Shown here: piece by piece, positions 36,211-49,900 of the stretch | Layout: the number at the start of each line of letters is the position of its first letter | Position numbering within the stretch: position 1 is the stretch's first letter | Source of the DNA: Taeniopygia guttata | Lineage: Eukaryota > Chordata > Aves > Passeriformes > Estrildidae | Direction of reading: 5' to 3' | NCBI RefSeq assembly: GCF_048771995.1 | Contig: NC_133063.1 | Span: 18,414,063 to 18,478,062, forward strand | DNA length: 64,000 nt | Position numbers and translations under genes: made by a program | The notes under the pieces: model-generated | What the model was told of the DNA's origin: nothing | Databases searched by the model: none | Seen by the model: the letters and a program-made list of their open reading frames with translations, nothing else

Positions 36211-36393
36211 CCCCATGCTGAAGTAGCAGCTTGCCAATTTCTACATGTCCATTTGACAGTGCATCATGCAAAGGAGTCACCCCATCCACTTGACTGAGCA
36301 GGTCTACCTCCGGACAACGCTCCAGAATTTCACGGACACACGCTGTGCTACCATGGTTACAGGCTTCATGCAAAGGCGTCCAGCCAGCATAAT
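36211..36393 (-). CDS. SLF1: SLF1 exon: second and third ankyrin repeats
   Basis: The exon encodes YAGWTPLHEACNHGSTACVR, EILERCPEVDLLSQVD and GVTPLHDALSNGHVEIGKLL, ending LQHG. Two canonical TPLH motifs mark the repeats, and the second is almost identical to human SLF1. The frame continues past the donor GTGAGT into the intron for a few codons (36182-36210), which is not coding. Confidence 0.97.
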
Positions 36394-36778
36394 CTGAATT
36401 ATAAATCAAGGGAAGTTTTAAAACAGCAAAAGTAGTACTGAAATGTTAATAATGTCATTCATTAGACAGGAAAACACTTTACTTTTTTAGTACTCATTAC
36501 AGCTGGAATGGCAGGTTGTGATTTCAAAACAAGAAATTCTATTGAAAAACATCTGAAAAAAATGGCATTTTTAAAATCAATAGAAAATGTGATGTTAAAA
36601 TACGCTTCAGTTATAAATTTATCTTACCTTAATGTTTGCTGAAAAGTCCTCATTTTGTGTTATTTAAAAAAGAAAGAGTTTTAGATTGTATAAATACAAA
36701 CTTGTTAACAAACAGATATTAATATAGTTCTTTATGTGTCTTAATTTCTTAGTTCTGTAGAGAAAATGAATAACTTAC

Positions 36779-36871
36779 CTTTAACATTAATGTCTGTTCC
36801 TGGCAAAGAGAGAAGCTGAATCAATCTCTCCACTTTGTTATTTCTGCAAGCTTTATGCAGGGCTGTCTCTC
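36779..36871 (-). CDS. SLF1: SLF1 exon: first ankyrin repeat
   Basis: The exon encodes one ankyrin repeat: GETALHKACRNNKVERLIQL then LSLPGTDINVK. The TALH and the LLS.PG.DIN features are typical. Acceptor ATGGTAG, donor GTAAGT. The following Asp codon is split between exons. Confidence 0.96.
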
Positions 36872-37433
36872 CTACCATGAAAAATTAATAGATTACACTA
36901 GACTAGACAAGATAGCAACTAAAGAAAATAATCAAAGGGTCTGGAACTAGGAGACCTGGTTATGTAGCAGAAAACTCAATAATGAGTAGGATTTTCCTTT
37001 ATCCTGTTTAAACATCTTAAAAGAAAAAAAAACCCCACGGAGCTTCTGTTCCACCAGAGATCCAGCAATGAAATTGTACTGCAAATGGTTTAACACAGGA
37101 ATTATCTCCCCTCTAGTTCAAGGTTTAAAGCTTCAATCACACTATAAAAGCACAAAGTGATCACAAAACACCAAAAAATAGTGGGTTTTGAAGCAATACA
37201 ACTTTAGAGTGCAGTTGCCCTCCCTTAAATTTATTCATGAACCTACATTAAGATGTATGGTTCTTTTTACACAGCATTTATAGCTTAATTCAAATGAATG
37301 TTTCTGGCTAAGCAGAAATGCCTCTACATACTCAAGTATAAATCAAAACTTCAAATCTATTAGCAAATGGTTTGCTGTTTCTCAGTAGGCTCTCTGACTT
37401 GGCTACAGCAGAGAAGGAGGGGAGAAAGAGGAA

Positions 37434-37434
37434 A

Positions 37435-37492
<58 letters not shown>
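37434..37492. repeat. (AAT)n microsatellite, about 19 units
   Basis: Uninterrupted AAT repeat of about 59 bp, followed by ATTAGTAGTAGTAG. It lies in the SLF1 intron between exons 36779-36871 and 38891-38994 and is likely to vary in length. Confidence 0.97.
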
Positions 37493-37493
<1 letters not shown>

Positions 37494-38890
37494 TTAGTAG
37501 TAGTAGACCCTGGGGAAAATAAAATTCCAAACCTTAGTACCATGTACAGATGAAATAAGTGTGAAAAATTAAACAGCAAACAATGTTGGGAAGTATGAAA
37601 ACAAGTGAAAGCTGCTGCTTATATATGTACAGACACCACTACCTTCTGCGGAATAAAAACTTCAGACACATTCTAAATGCTGTTTTCTTTTCAATAATTG
37701 ATTAGCTTTGAACAAGAGCCAGAGGGAAATCCTGATACCAGGTGAAAGATGATGAACCAAACATCTTAGAAATTCAAGATATCTTAGGCTAGATCTCTTA
37801 GCTTTTATAGTAAGATTTACATGGAACATTTGTTATATTAATACCTACACTATGTAAATCTGTCAGCTCCATGCCCATTCTTTCAACAGCAGATACTACT
37901 TATAATTTTAGCAGGGGAGAATAGAAAAGAAAAGCAGGATTTGTTTGCTTGGTTCCACTTCCCTCCCCCTCCCCTCTCAAGTCCTTCAGATCACTTTTCT
38001 TTGTAGAGATCAGATGTAATAATTCACATCAACTTTACTTGCAAAAGCAATAAAAACAAAGGGAACCAATTTTAAAAATGTATGGTCTGACTCTGTTGCT
38101 GAAGCTTTTTTAAACCTTTAAAGGAGGTGATGTCTTCTTTTGTTTGTGATAATAATTATTTTTTAATTTTTTTAAACAATTCCAGCTTGCTTTTGCCATT
38201 TTTTTCTGAGCCTTCTCTTGGGTGCCATATTAATAGAGTTTCAGGTAAATTTCTGATCATAAAGATGAAAAAGTAGTTCCAGTAAGTAATTCTGTAGTAA
38301 AGCAAGCCTCATGCAAAGTACAATTATTAAACTTGTATAGCAAATAGGAACTGAATGAATTACTGCAGTGCTGTTTTATTCCTTAGATACATGAGTTCCA
38401 GTATAGTTAAAACAAAAGCCAAGTGCATCTCATAGTCTGGGCTGAATGCCTGGAAGAAAACAGTCCATATGCTTAAAACAGCAATGTAACATAGCATACT
38501 ACTCAGTCTTTGTTCACAAAATGTCTAGGACTCAGAGAGATGAAGACTGAATTATACTTGCAAATCAGAACACGTTGATCCTACCAAGCACAGGTTGAGG
38601 TGGATTAGCAAAGTAAGGCAGTCAAGACTGGAATGAGCTCACACAAACTGTACAGTGCATTTAATGTATGGAAGGAGGAGAGTAATGAAGAAGGCAACTT
38701 TATTTTACCATATATACAAACTCCTTCTTTTAAATTGACATTAGAAAAGAGAAACATGGACCATAAGACAATAATTATTGGGTATAAGCCATCGTTTTAG
38801 TCCAGCATTCATCAGGACAAGATTTTAAACATGAAACTATAAATTCTAATCACTTTATACTTTTTAACATGAATAAGGTATGTAGAATAC

Positions 38891-38994
38891 CTTTAATATT
38901 TCTCTTGTGTACCTCTTCAGCCAAAAGATAACTCCCTTTGGTGTGTGCAGTCTGGACTTCTGTTTTTCCTGTAAGCTTATTAAAGATTAAGTCA
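38891..38994 (-). CDS. SLF1: SLF1 exon: linker before ankyrin repeats
   Basis: The exon encodes DLIFNKLTGKTEVQTAHTKG then SYLLAEEVHKRNIK, and leads in frame into GETALH of the first ankyrin repeat. The end resembles human FHKTNLKGETALH. The rest is weakly conserved. Acceptor TTCTTTTCAG, donor GTATTC, which is not optimal. Confidence 0.88.
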
Positions 38995-39489
38995 CTGAAA
39001 AGAAAGCAAAGGGGACACATTTAAAATCACTATTTCATATTTAATGTATATGTACTTAATGGTTTTAAATGTTAAAGCCATTTAAATACTTAGATTTATC
39101 CATTTCAGCATCATTTCTGAAATGTCTTAATTACATAATTTTTATGACATTTAATTATAACTGTATTTAAAACAGAACTCAAATAGGACTGCCCACTTTT
39201 TAACTTTCCTTAAAGGTAATTCTATGAACAGTGAACTTCTGTATATACCCTATAAATTTAATATTAGACAAAAAAAACTACATCAGTGTGCATATACACT
39301 GAAATTGATGATCAAAGAGAAAAGGGGAAACCCCAGCCCAGAGGTGTTACAGGCTTACAATGGAGCTTTCTGTCAGTTGAAGTAATTTGTAGACAACAAA
39401 ACAGGTCACATAAAGTTCAAGAAATGTGTCAGGTCAGAAGCTGTCCCCCAAAGCAGAATAAAACTGGTGATGTTATAGGTATTACTCAC

Positions 39490-39656
39490 GGTAGATCAGG
39501 CAGCACTTTGACTTGGTTCTGCTTATCGCCATTTAGCATCTGTAATGTCCTTTGAGACTCAGGGCATGGCTGTTGCCCTATTTTCATTTTCTTTGCTTTG
39601 TGTATCTCTGTCTCACGCATCCCTATCGCTCGCAAAGCACGTGAATAGGAACAGAC
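39490..39656 (-). CDS. SLF1: SLF1 exon: linker before ankyrin repeats
   Basis: The exon encodes VCSYSRALRAIGMRETEIHK followed by AKKMKIGQQPCPESQRTLQM and LNGDKQNQVKVLPDL. The CxxSQRTLxMLNGxKQxQV motif is shared with human SLF1. The basic cluster KAKKMK could help in nuclear import, which is only inference. Acceptor TTTTGCAACAG, donor GTGAGT. Confidence 0.94.
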
Positions 39657-41533
39657 CTGTTGCAAAAGGAACATTTTATAAATAAGGAAATTTTCTTTTG
39701 CTACACTTGCTGCAAAGCAATCATCTATATCCACATGTATCCATCTATACTCTTGATTTTTTAAATATCTGATCCATGAATGACTGTACAACTAGTTTGT
39801 CTTTTGCATTCCTTTTTGATGCTTTTGTAATTCACCCTTTACATTGGCCTCAGTGAGTGGCTTGTGTCTGAGACACAGAATGGGAAACTCTAAGCCTCTC
39901 TCAGGTTTCTGGCAGCTGAGAAAATCTGTATCTCTTCAGCTGGACATAAGATTGAGTACAGACAAATTACTTCCATGCATTAAAACAAAGTATTTACAGA
40001 CTTCCCACTCCTACACCAAGGAGCAATTTGGTTAAAGACAAACTCACTCCACTCCTTCATCTCTTCTGAGATAAGGGGTTGGATTAATTCTTTGAGCATT
40101 GCTAACGCAGTAAGCCAGTTATACCTTAGGTACTCTCTATTAGGACAGCCTTGGCTATTGTAGATGTTAGCCTCTTTCAGTAACACAGAGCTTCAAATCC
40201 ACTTACACTGCTCATTTAAAAAAGTCATCTAAGTTTCTGCAAAAAGTGTAAGAAAAAAGGCTAGTGAGGGGAATTCTTCTAACACACAACAATGATATTG
40301 AAGAAAGGTATTAAGGAAGACTTTGTGTATTTAGCAGTTCACTGTAGATTGTGCAGGCAATATGCAGTAGGGGAGGAACATCTTACTTGCACCTTCACTG
40401 CACATTGATCACCAGGGAGTTGTTGAACTTAGAGAAAAGCTGAGTTAATAAGATGCTGTATGAGAAGAACTGGCAAAACTGGAAAATTTTTACTGTATGG
40501 AATGAGAAAGTAGACTCAGTCATACTAAGGAAAACAACAAAAAGCACATAAGACTTGTTTCAAGCACTAAAACAATTTTTAAGTAGTTGCAGAGAGTGAT
40601 CAGTAGGCATGGCAATGCCGAAAGTAGCAATTCTGCTCTATATGTGGCAATATACATCAAATATTAGTATGCAGTTGATTTCCATTAAGAATTCTGACAG
40701 TATTTTGTTCAATCTCTGTTTAGATGTGCTGTATTAACAAACAATGACCTCTCTTCACTATAGATTCCTGCAAAATTTATGAAAACTTACGTATGGGAAA
40801 TGTACAAAGGTATAAATTTGGGTTTTTTGTGACTCTACCTGTAGAATAGTAGAACACAGACAAACAGCTATGGATTCCATATTCTGTTTAGTCATTAGTA
40901 TTAAGATTACTGAAATAAGAATCTAGACTAGGGCATGACATTACCATGTAATCACCCTGATTTGCCTGCATCCTGCCAGCAGTCATGGCTTTGAGAATTT
41001 CTTTTGCAGCTTTTACCATGTTTTTCCTCACCAACTATCACAAATTGTGATTTGAAGGCAAGCAAAGGTTAGTGAGTAGGACAAAGTTTCTAAGAGGAGA
41101 AATTCACAGTAATACACTGCAGTTCAAAATCATAAAATCTTCTATGTAACAAATGCCTGGACCTATCTCTTCAAAAACCCTGAAGGAAAAGGTAGCTGAG
41201 AAAAATCACACTATGTTTGGCATTCTCCTTAAGTACAAATGTAACACTGCAATAATTTTATAGGGATTATTTTTAAAAGCTCTCACTGTTGCTGCGTTTT
41301 TTCACTTTCATGATAACTGCATGTAAACAGATGTGACAAATTCTCTGGCAAGAAAAATCTTACTATTGTTCTGCACCCAGATTTCAGGCAAAGAGAAATT
41401 TAAATGTATGGAACACATGGAAAGACAATGCAGGCAATAAACATGACCTTAGACCACAAATAAAAGATATATTGCAAGACTTTTCTGAATCAAATTACTT
41501 GTAAAATATTGAAGTGTAATAAGTTTTACTTAC

Positions 41534-41679
41534 TATTTTCTGAAGAGAAAGAGGTTCTGTAGAAACAGCAATATTCCTCTGTAAACACATTTGTTTGAAA
41601 ATTACTTCTGCAACAAACAGCTGAAGCCAGTCGGATGGTATGGCACAAAGAAACATTTTTAATTGACATGCAGAAAAAT
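41534..41679 (-). CDS. SLF1: SLF1 exon: helical middle region, end
   Basis: The exon encodes FSACQLKMFLCAIPSDWLQL, FVAEVIFKQMCLQRN and STEPLSLQKI. WLQ.FVAE..FK..CLQ and EPLSLQK are shared with the human protein. The 60-codon frame in another phase over the same bases (41526-41708) is a shadow. Acceptor TTTTATCCAG, donor GTAAGT. Confidence 0.95.
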
Positions 41680-43744
41680 CTGGATAAAAGCAATTGGAAA
41701 AAAATCAAGTAAGCCTATAAATGAAAATACAGAAATCTACATACCTAGTTATCTAGAAGACAGATCTTCCAGGTTTTTTGCTCCTATTGCAAATTCAGAA
41801 GCTTATTTTCCATAAGAATTACTAAAATTCTTCACATTAAAATAGATTTTAACAATCATGTGCTAAGATGATGACATAGAGAGAACATATTTTAGAAGAC
41901 CAAATATCACTTTTTGTGTGAAACTTCTTAAAATGCTCTTCATACAATGTTATAAAAGTTATGCCTTTATTTTGAGAACAGAATTATTTTTTGTTAAGTT
42001 CTGCAAGTGATCACCTTTTAAATCTCAAAGAAACACAAATTCAGTTAAGAGTTATAACATATGAACAAGAAATCTGCAAATAACACAGGTGACCTACAAG
42101 TTCCATAGTAAAAGTCACCGTAAACACACTGCAACCCCATTCAGATGTACCAAAGAGCTTATACTGTTTTAAAAAATGCCCCACACATTGGCAGAGAAAT
42201 TTACAGATCCATACAACATTTATCAATATACATCAGGCATTTATGTCTGACCTGTTTTAGAAAAGAAGAACAGAAAGACTGATTTTTTCTTACAGTAGTA
42301 AGAATCTGGATTTTGATTCTGAGAAAATAATTTTGTCAAAATAACAACTGAAATGATTGGAAAGTCAGACCTGCAATGAGGAAGGAAATCTTTAGTGTAT
42401 TGAGGGAATCTTCTGTTCTGCTAAGAAATGCTCATAAATTAACTATCTGTACATTCAATCAAAACAGAAACCCAAGTTTGAGAATACAGATGTTTGCTAC
42501 TGTAAGTATAAATTAATTCAGAAAAACTCACAACAATTTTGCTTTGAGTGCTGCAGGTTGTACCAAGTGGTACAGGTCAAATAATCTCTATAAACAGACC
42601 AAACCCTGTTCATGTTTTCCCTTTTGTATACAGGAAAGTAATAAAGTCTTACAGAAATATTTATCCAACATTGTTCCTATTATATGATGTCCAAAAAAAT
42701 CCATTGAAGTGGTACATATTAAAAGCTCCATTATTTAAACACCATAAAGTTCATACTGATTTGGCCTTCTAAAGACTAAGCCAGCCTATAAAAGTTCTCA
42801 TAATTTGCTTTCTGTAAGACTGGGGTAGAATAAATTGTCCAGAGATTAAGATTTTAGTGTAATTTTTTTTCATGAGGGTTCTTCCCAAGTGTCCAGGTAG
42901 AAGGCAGATACAATTTAAATGAAACCTACATATACCTGTTACCACAGAAAATGATGATTGGAAAAGGAGTCAGGGGAAGCTTTGGTGGGAATTAATTTTG
43001 AAAATTAAATTAAAATAATTCAATACTTTATTGAGATAATTTTGTCTTCAAGCTCCTCAACTCCTTGCTGATGAAAGTACAGATACCTCAACTGACATTC
43101 CATATTAAATGATAATGGTTATTTGAGTCATGATGTTTCTGTTTACCTAGTCTGTTTAATGAGGAGGAACTACAGTAATTCATAGGACTCAATGGAATTT
43201 TCTCCCATTATGACTAAAGATAGTCATAATGGGAGAAAATTATGTCTAAAGATCTGGAAGGAAACATTGTAATGTTTTATTTGAAGTTGTAGGAGTCACA
43301 CAGTTCCGTGTAGCTTTCAGACTTATGATTGAAGTGTCTTTAGCAATCTATTGATTTTTTGGAGTGATAAAATTTGCCTGAGTTAAGTAAGATGCCTCTG
43401 ATTGCTTGTCTGAATTTAAATTTTATTATATGCTTAAAGCTTCTCCTAAACTGACAAGAGAGCTCCAAAGATTTTTTTTTCTCCCTCAGACTGTGTGGTC
43501 TTGCTTTCGCATCAACATTTAGACATTTATTTAGAGGGATTTTAATAAGAAAACCTGTTCTATTTGATCTTTGCTTGACACTGACAGACACATACAAAAT
43601 AAGATGGTTTCCTGCATATGTACATGCCATGCAGTGCACAGCTGCAACACAGGGTAAAAAACAATTAGTCACTAAACCAAGGATTTTAATTAGGACTTAG
43701 TGTATCCAATTAGAAGACTTTTGAGAGGCCTTGCAAACACTCAC
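41680..43744 (-). other. SLF1: SLF1 intron with a perfect 21-bp inverted repeat
   Basis: GT-AG intron of 2065 bp. It carries the hairpin at 43196-43241. No recognisable mobile element was found. Confidence 0.8.
43196..43241. repeat. perfect 21-bp inverted repeat with 4-nt loop
   Basis: Positions 43196-43216 and 43221-43241 are exact reverse complements (21 of 21) with the loop AAGA between. The next base pair out (43195 G against 43242 A) does not match, so the stem stops cleanly. It could form a cruciform in DNA or a stable stem in intronic RNA of either strand. Confidence 0.97.
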
Positions 43745-43889
43745 CGTCACATGAAATGGTAAGGTAATGTGCCAAATCATGCACTTGATGAAACACATTT
43801 CTGTCCATGAGCAAACCTGAGATGATCCAATAGTCCACTACAGTTCCAAGAATTGCATTTAACAGACCAGCAACTTCACTTCTGAAAGC
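43745..43889 (-). CDS. SLF1: SLF1 exon: helical middle region
   Basis: The exon encodes AFRSEVAGLLNAILGTVVDY and WIISGLLMDRNVFHQVHDLA, ending TISCD. Human has LLAGILGAAIDYWIFLGLKM at the same place. Acceptor CCATTTAG, donor GTGAGT. The last G is the first base of an Asp codon. Confidence 0.95.
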
Positions 43890-44568
43890 CTAAATGGAAA
43901 AAAAGCATAGGTGTATCTATTGGTCTGTAATATATAAAAAATTCACGCTGATAATGTAACAGAAATAACATAGAGAACTTCTTTGGATAAAAGCCCACTT
44001 TGCTGCCATGTCACTCCTTCATTGGCCTTTCTTCTTTTGCTCGAAAACTAAATATATTAACTAAACTAAACTAAAACTATTGCAGCCAGATTAACAAAAT
44101 TAGCGTCACCAATGCCATATCAATTAAGATTTGGCACTGGAGAAAAACAGGTTCTATGAAAACATAATCTAAAACTATATGCAAAATGGTGTCAAAACTT
44201 ACAATTGCAATGTGATTTCTTTTTAAATTAGGTTTTGTTTAACCATAAGATTGCAAGTACTGTGCTTGTTCTAATTAACTTTATGTTTAATTTGACAATT
44301 GCAAGGATCTTTTTCTCCCTGCTCTATTAGCATTGCCTTTTTCTAAAGATTTAATCATGAAGTAAAGCTCCTTTTGTGACTATGTATGTCTGTGCCAAAA
44401 GGGAAAAGGATGGAAAGTTAAGTTTCCACCACAGAAGAAATTCTGGCAGTCACTTTGCAAAAGGAAACTTTCTTCAGTTACAAAAAAATTTAAAGATGAG
44501 CAGCTGCAATTTTAGGAAAAAAGCCATACTTCTGAATATTAGCCCTACAATATTCTACCTTGAACAGG

Positions 44569-44633
44569 CACACACACACACATACACACACACACACAAA
44601 AATAGCTATATCTATAGCTATATATATATATAT
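44569..44633. repeat. (CA)n then (TA)n microsatellites
   Basis: An almost pure CA run (44569-44598, one CATA interruption) is followed by AAAAATAGCTATATCTATAG and a short TA run ending at about 44633. Alternating purine-pyrimidine tracts of this kind are often length-variable. Confidence 0.95.
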
Positions 44634-46539
44634 TCTTATGGGCTCCTTCCAAGTCAGCTTATTCAGTGATCCTGTGAAAATGGTCATGAACAAGATGAAC
44701 AAGTAAAGAAAAACTGAAGCGTATTTTCTTCAAGAGGCATTAAGACAATACACAGGAATTTAGCTACCCAGACACCACCATGAGGTAGATGAATGCATTT
44801 ATTCACCCATATGAAACTTAATCAATACTGATCGGGTAAATCAGTGTTTCTAATGTTTGTGTTAGTCTTTGCAAGATCACATCTATCTACATACCTTTCT
44901 GAGCCATAGTAGAAATATTTTATACAATTACTCTGAAATAAGTTACTCCTCTGACCACGTGTACCACCAGATGTTTTGAAAGCACAGCTTGGAAGAACAT
45001 AGGCACCACAGCAGGAACACATTAAATTCATCTGACCTAAGGCTCTACCAGAGAATTACTACTGTTACACTAGAGCTCCAGTTGATATATGGCATCTTGT
45101 GAAAGATAATGAGTACTTGCAACTGGACAATTTTGGCTAAGAGACAAACCAGACTCAATGGGTACACGCTATAGTCAATGATTTGTCTGATACTCCTTTG
45201 AGAACAAAATATGTTCAAGGTTGGTTTAAAATAATTTACTAGGATTCCTTAGCAGCTGAAATGCACCAAAACCAGTTTGAGCATCAATAAATCAAACAGA
45301 TGTACATATGAACAATGGAGACAGTGACATAGATGATAACAGAAACATAAAGTAATTTGTTGAAAACTACACAAATACTGTCACTACAGTTAACAGTTAC
45401 TCATCACTCAAAAGAAAAGGAATAAACACAACCACAACTACAAATAAACATGGTGTGGGGTGGAAGCATAGCCTCCATCCCTCAAGATTTTTAATAACTG
45501 GCCAGACAAAATCTGTTACAAATGTCATCTCCAAGACTGCTTCCAGGCCTACTTCTTCTTACTTTCTTAAACTCCACTTGATTTGGTTTGTCCCTTACTT
45601 TATTATGTCGTAATATTTTATTATATATGAATGGTGAAATCTCATAATGAAAAAAACCCTGAGAACACAGATATGGCCTGTCAAAAACCTGAAAGTATAA
45701 TTTTTAAACTAAAGTTTAAATATTTAAAAAGGTACATTTACACTCCCTATCTTCTGAGGATTCAGGAACAGAAACTGAAGAACAATTAAAAATATCTGAA
45801 ATGCATTTAAATTTCCCTTAAATATGTATACCTCTTATCACTGGACCCCAAAGCAAAATACGGGGTGAATAATATAATTCCACCAATAGTTCTTTACTGG
45901 AAATAAATTTCACAAACACAGCAAATAAGCACAGTTTGAACAAAAGTTAAGTGACAGGACCAAGGGCATACTGATGTAATCTGAGGTAGACAGAGATGTA
46001 AAGCACAAGTATTTACATTATCTTTATAGTTTCTAAATCACTACCTTAATTCCTTTATGAAATATTTTTAAGAAAAAGGGCGGGGGTGAAAGCAGACATT
46101 GAGGGAGCAGACTGAAATAATGACTGCTAATACTGCAAGTATTAATAACTTTTCACAGTCAGATATATAGTGACTATTAAATGTAGCTGGTACTCTAGCT
46201 GCATCTACATTTGCCCAGCCAAGAATCTCTGCATGCTGACAAGCCAAGCCAGATACTGCCAACTAGTGTAGGCTTGGTTGGCATTTTTGTAAAAGAATGG
46301 TAGGACAAAACAAGAGCTTCTCCTCAATATTTTAAATAAATGGTTCAATGCTACAAATGAGGGAGAGGGAAATTGGTCTAATTTCCTGACAGGACTATGT
46401 TCTAAAAATGTTTAAATGTTAACATGTTAAAAGTATTTCCAATTTCAACCACAAAACAATGCACAGTAATGAAAACACACGCAGTATTAAAAAGTAAAAA
46501 AAAAAAAACCAAGCTTTTTCTTTAAACTTGAAATTTGCT

Positions 46540-46930
46540 ACCATGCATGACAGTGCCAAGACCTCTTTTTCCCCACTCTGCTCCTACAACAAGAAGCTGG
46601 GAGGGACATCAGCCAAGAGAGATGACCCAGAATTACCAAAGGTCTTCTAAACATTGTGCTCAGCACAAAGCTGGGTAAAGGAGGAAGAGAGGATGTTCGA
46701 AGTGATGGTGTTTGCCTTGCCCAGTAACTGCCAAGTCTTACAAAGCTCTGCTTTCCAAGAAGTCACTGAACATCTGCCTGCTGATGGGAAGCACTGAATG
46801 GAATCCTTATTTTGCTTTGCTTGTAGGTAAGCATTTGTTTCACTTATTAAACTATCTTTATATAATATCATACATTTTTAATTTGTCCTTCTGATTCTCT
46901 CCCTCAACTCAATGCAGGGTGGGGATTTAC
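46540..46930 (+). mobile_element. ERV-L LTR remnant, 5'-truncated
   Basis: The segment aligns by memory with the avian ERV-L LTR from mid-U3 to the end: GACATCAGCCAAGAGAGATG, a GGATGTTCGAAGTGATGGTG stretch, CTGCCTGCTGATGGGAAGCA, TTTTGCTTTGCTTG, the R-like CTTATTAAACTATCTTTATA and the final CTGATTCTCTCC. The start of the LTR is missing or decayed and no internal region adjoins. Confidence 0.75.
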
Positions 46931-49900
46931 TTGCCAGCTGAGATTGACCATGTACAGCTAATTAACTAATATGCAGTGAAACCTCTTTTCAAAATTCTCT
47001 TCCTTGTTCTTATTGTTGAAAATCAAAGCTATCTCACTAAGAAAAGCATAGAAGTTGGAAGAAGCTATTGACTGTGTTAGCATACAAAGGTCACATTACT
47101 TCAACTGATGCCTGTTAGCTTAGCAAATGCAATTCCTATATTGCTGTTCCATTTAATGCTTTGTCAAGTCAAATATAGTGCTACGGTGGCAGAAGTTTCA
47201 CAGTATGTTTGTACACATAAAAGTTCTTATAGGAAAATTAATTTTAACTTTTTTACTTTGAATTACTGAGTTATTTTAGAACTCTAAAGAAGAGGGTTTT
47301 TTTCATGTGCTGTAAATGTAGTATTCCACAAATGCCTAAAACATACTTCCAAAAATACTGCAAGTGACAGACCAGAAAGACATTTGGTTCTACACCACAC
47401 AAATTTATACTATGCAACTAAAATCCTGAATGAATGCCTTTGTCACCTCTTTGTCAGCCTATGCAAGACAGCTTTTTAAAAAAATCCCCACCAGTATTTT
47501 CAGGGATGAAAAGCATTGCTGATACTATCTGTGACACTGTGAAAAACCATGCAATAGCTCAATGCAACCAGAAGTGTTATAATCAACATACACACTCCCT
47601 GGTAAATTCTAAAACTGAATTAAGAAATTTGATTCAAGGAACTTTGACCAGGAGTTCCCCCATCAAACCTGTTTAAATAATATAGCAAACAATATATGTT
47701 AATTTATTTTAGAATTATATTCAAAATTGATCTGAAGAGCTCAAATAATTGGAAATCTTTTATGTTCTTTGGCAGTGTCTTTTAACCAAGAACAGTGTAT
47801 CAATATTATTCCACCATGTTGTCCAAACAGGTTAACCCAGTGATCAGTGAGGACATCCAATTTGCTGTCACTATATTTATTCTGCTACTTCTAAAATACA
47901 GAAAATTCTATCTAACTCCAGAAAACAAATACACTCGACTTTGTGCTTTGTTTTTCACTCTTTTTGGGACTGCTCTTTTTACACGGTGTGTTTACTCACA
48001 TACATAAAAGATAATTTTGCAGCAACTCAGCACTCGGAGAGAGGAAACACACACAAGATATTTTCCCTGCACTCCAGTACTCTTTGTTGCAACCTCTTTG
48101 AATCACAAAAAGAGATAATCTGATTCTAAAAAGCTAAAACAATTAATAACTGCTCACTTTAACCTGTTAGAAAATATTACATTAGATAAGTTCAAAAAAA
48201 GAATTTAGTTAAATTATTCATCTGTTTCCACTTATAGATATTTTTGCTGAAGAACTGTACAGAAGTTTGGTATACCACAACATGCACGTTTGCTTCTTCC
48301 CACAAGCTAACACACTTAGGTGCACTGAGAAATACAGTCAGCCACCCCTTTGCAATGTGCTACCAACCACATGCAGACAGTAACAATTACCAAAATAATT
48401 TCTTTTATTTACATTTCTGAATGGCCCTACATGCTTCTTGACAAGGTGTTACCTGTTAAGCAAACAGCTTTTATAAAACAAAACTGGTAACACTGACTCA
48501 CACCTTCAAACTGAAAACAGGAAGGACAATTTTGCACCCTGTATGCTACCTCTAATGACACAGAAATACTGTGTATTTATTTATGTATCTCTGAAATGAT
48601 AGAAAAAGGAAGGAGAAAACACAGTTCTGTCTGCACAGCTAGGGAGGTTCCACTCTTTTGATTTTCTGAATGACATTTTTAACTGTGTAATGGAATTTTA
48701 AAATTTGTCTGAAAATACAGAAAAATACCATGCTTTAATAGAACAAGATTGAGACTGAATGAAGGGATGAATTAGTTGGATTGTAAAAATATGGTATTTT
48801 GGTTTAGAATTTAATTTTGCCAAATATGCAATGGGAAAGAAAGTGAAACAGATAAATAAATATGAGGAACAAAGCTGTTAGAAAAAACATAATACACTAC
48901 AGATATTATGAGGCAACAAGCTGCTTTTTAAGACTAGAATTCATCTGTGTAGGACAGTTTACACTATGGTGCATAAGATCAAAGTGAGAAAACAACAGAC
49001 ATCCAGGATTTGTGCTGAAATGACAATTCTGATATATATGTATATAAAACAAATAGAATCTAAACAAGAGGCAGATCTCTGTGATTTATGTTGTGTGTGA
49101 GGATTAAGCTTATTTTTCATATACGTAGTACAGTCTGCCAAAAGTGATTATTCTGCCTGTGCAAGGAAAGTTTTATAAGAAAGGCATGGCTTACAGTGCT
49201 ATAAACTGTCAAAGGAAGGCATAGCAGAAAAAACTAAATGTACCTACACTTAAACTGCAGATTCAACACCAGGAAAAATATGAAAGCAATGTCATTTTCC
49301 AAAGAAACGGAATGGCTACTGACACTAACTGCAAGTAAGCTTGCTTGCTGCTCAATTCCTTTGAAAAGATAGGTTGCTTGAATATAAATATGGGTATAGA
49401 AGCCTAATTTTAGGCACTTTTTAAGTATCTTGACCGAGGATAAAAAGCAGCACTGTTTTACAATGTCTTGCTTTGATAGCCCTCAAAAAAGGTAGGAGGT
49501 CTGGCTAGGTAAGATGATTGAAGCTCTCATTATGTTTAATCTTTTTGCTTTCATAGCATAATGAATAACTACTTGGTTATTGAAAGTGCTTTTATCTCCC
49601 TGAAATACTTGATTTTCTATTGTTCTGTTACTGTACGGAAAAAGTGAATGGAGTACCTATTTATTCTGTGCTCTCACAATAATTTAAAAGAGAATGCAGA
49701 GGCAGCAGTTAGGTTTTATTTTATGTGAGAATCTAGAAGTCAAAGATGTTTTACAAGGCCTCTTGCTTCTGAAAAGAAATAGGTGGTATAGAGGACAGTT
49801 AGTATCTTTCAGGTCAATGTCCTGCTGGTCAGCAGGTCACAGAATAGCAATTAAGTTGCCTTCAATTACATTTTTATGCTAAATCCTAGGAAATATTCAA

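Larger units (their letters stand above)
36394..41533 (-). other. SLF1: SLF1 introns between ankyrin and linker exons
   Basis: This span holds the introns 36394-36778, 36872-38890, 38995-39489 and 39657-41533, with four exons listed separately. The only clear non-exon feature is the (AAT)n microsatellite at 37434-37492. A tract of As near 37022-37035 is unremarkable. Confidence 0.8.
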
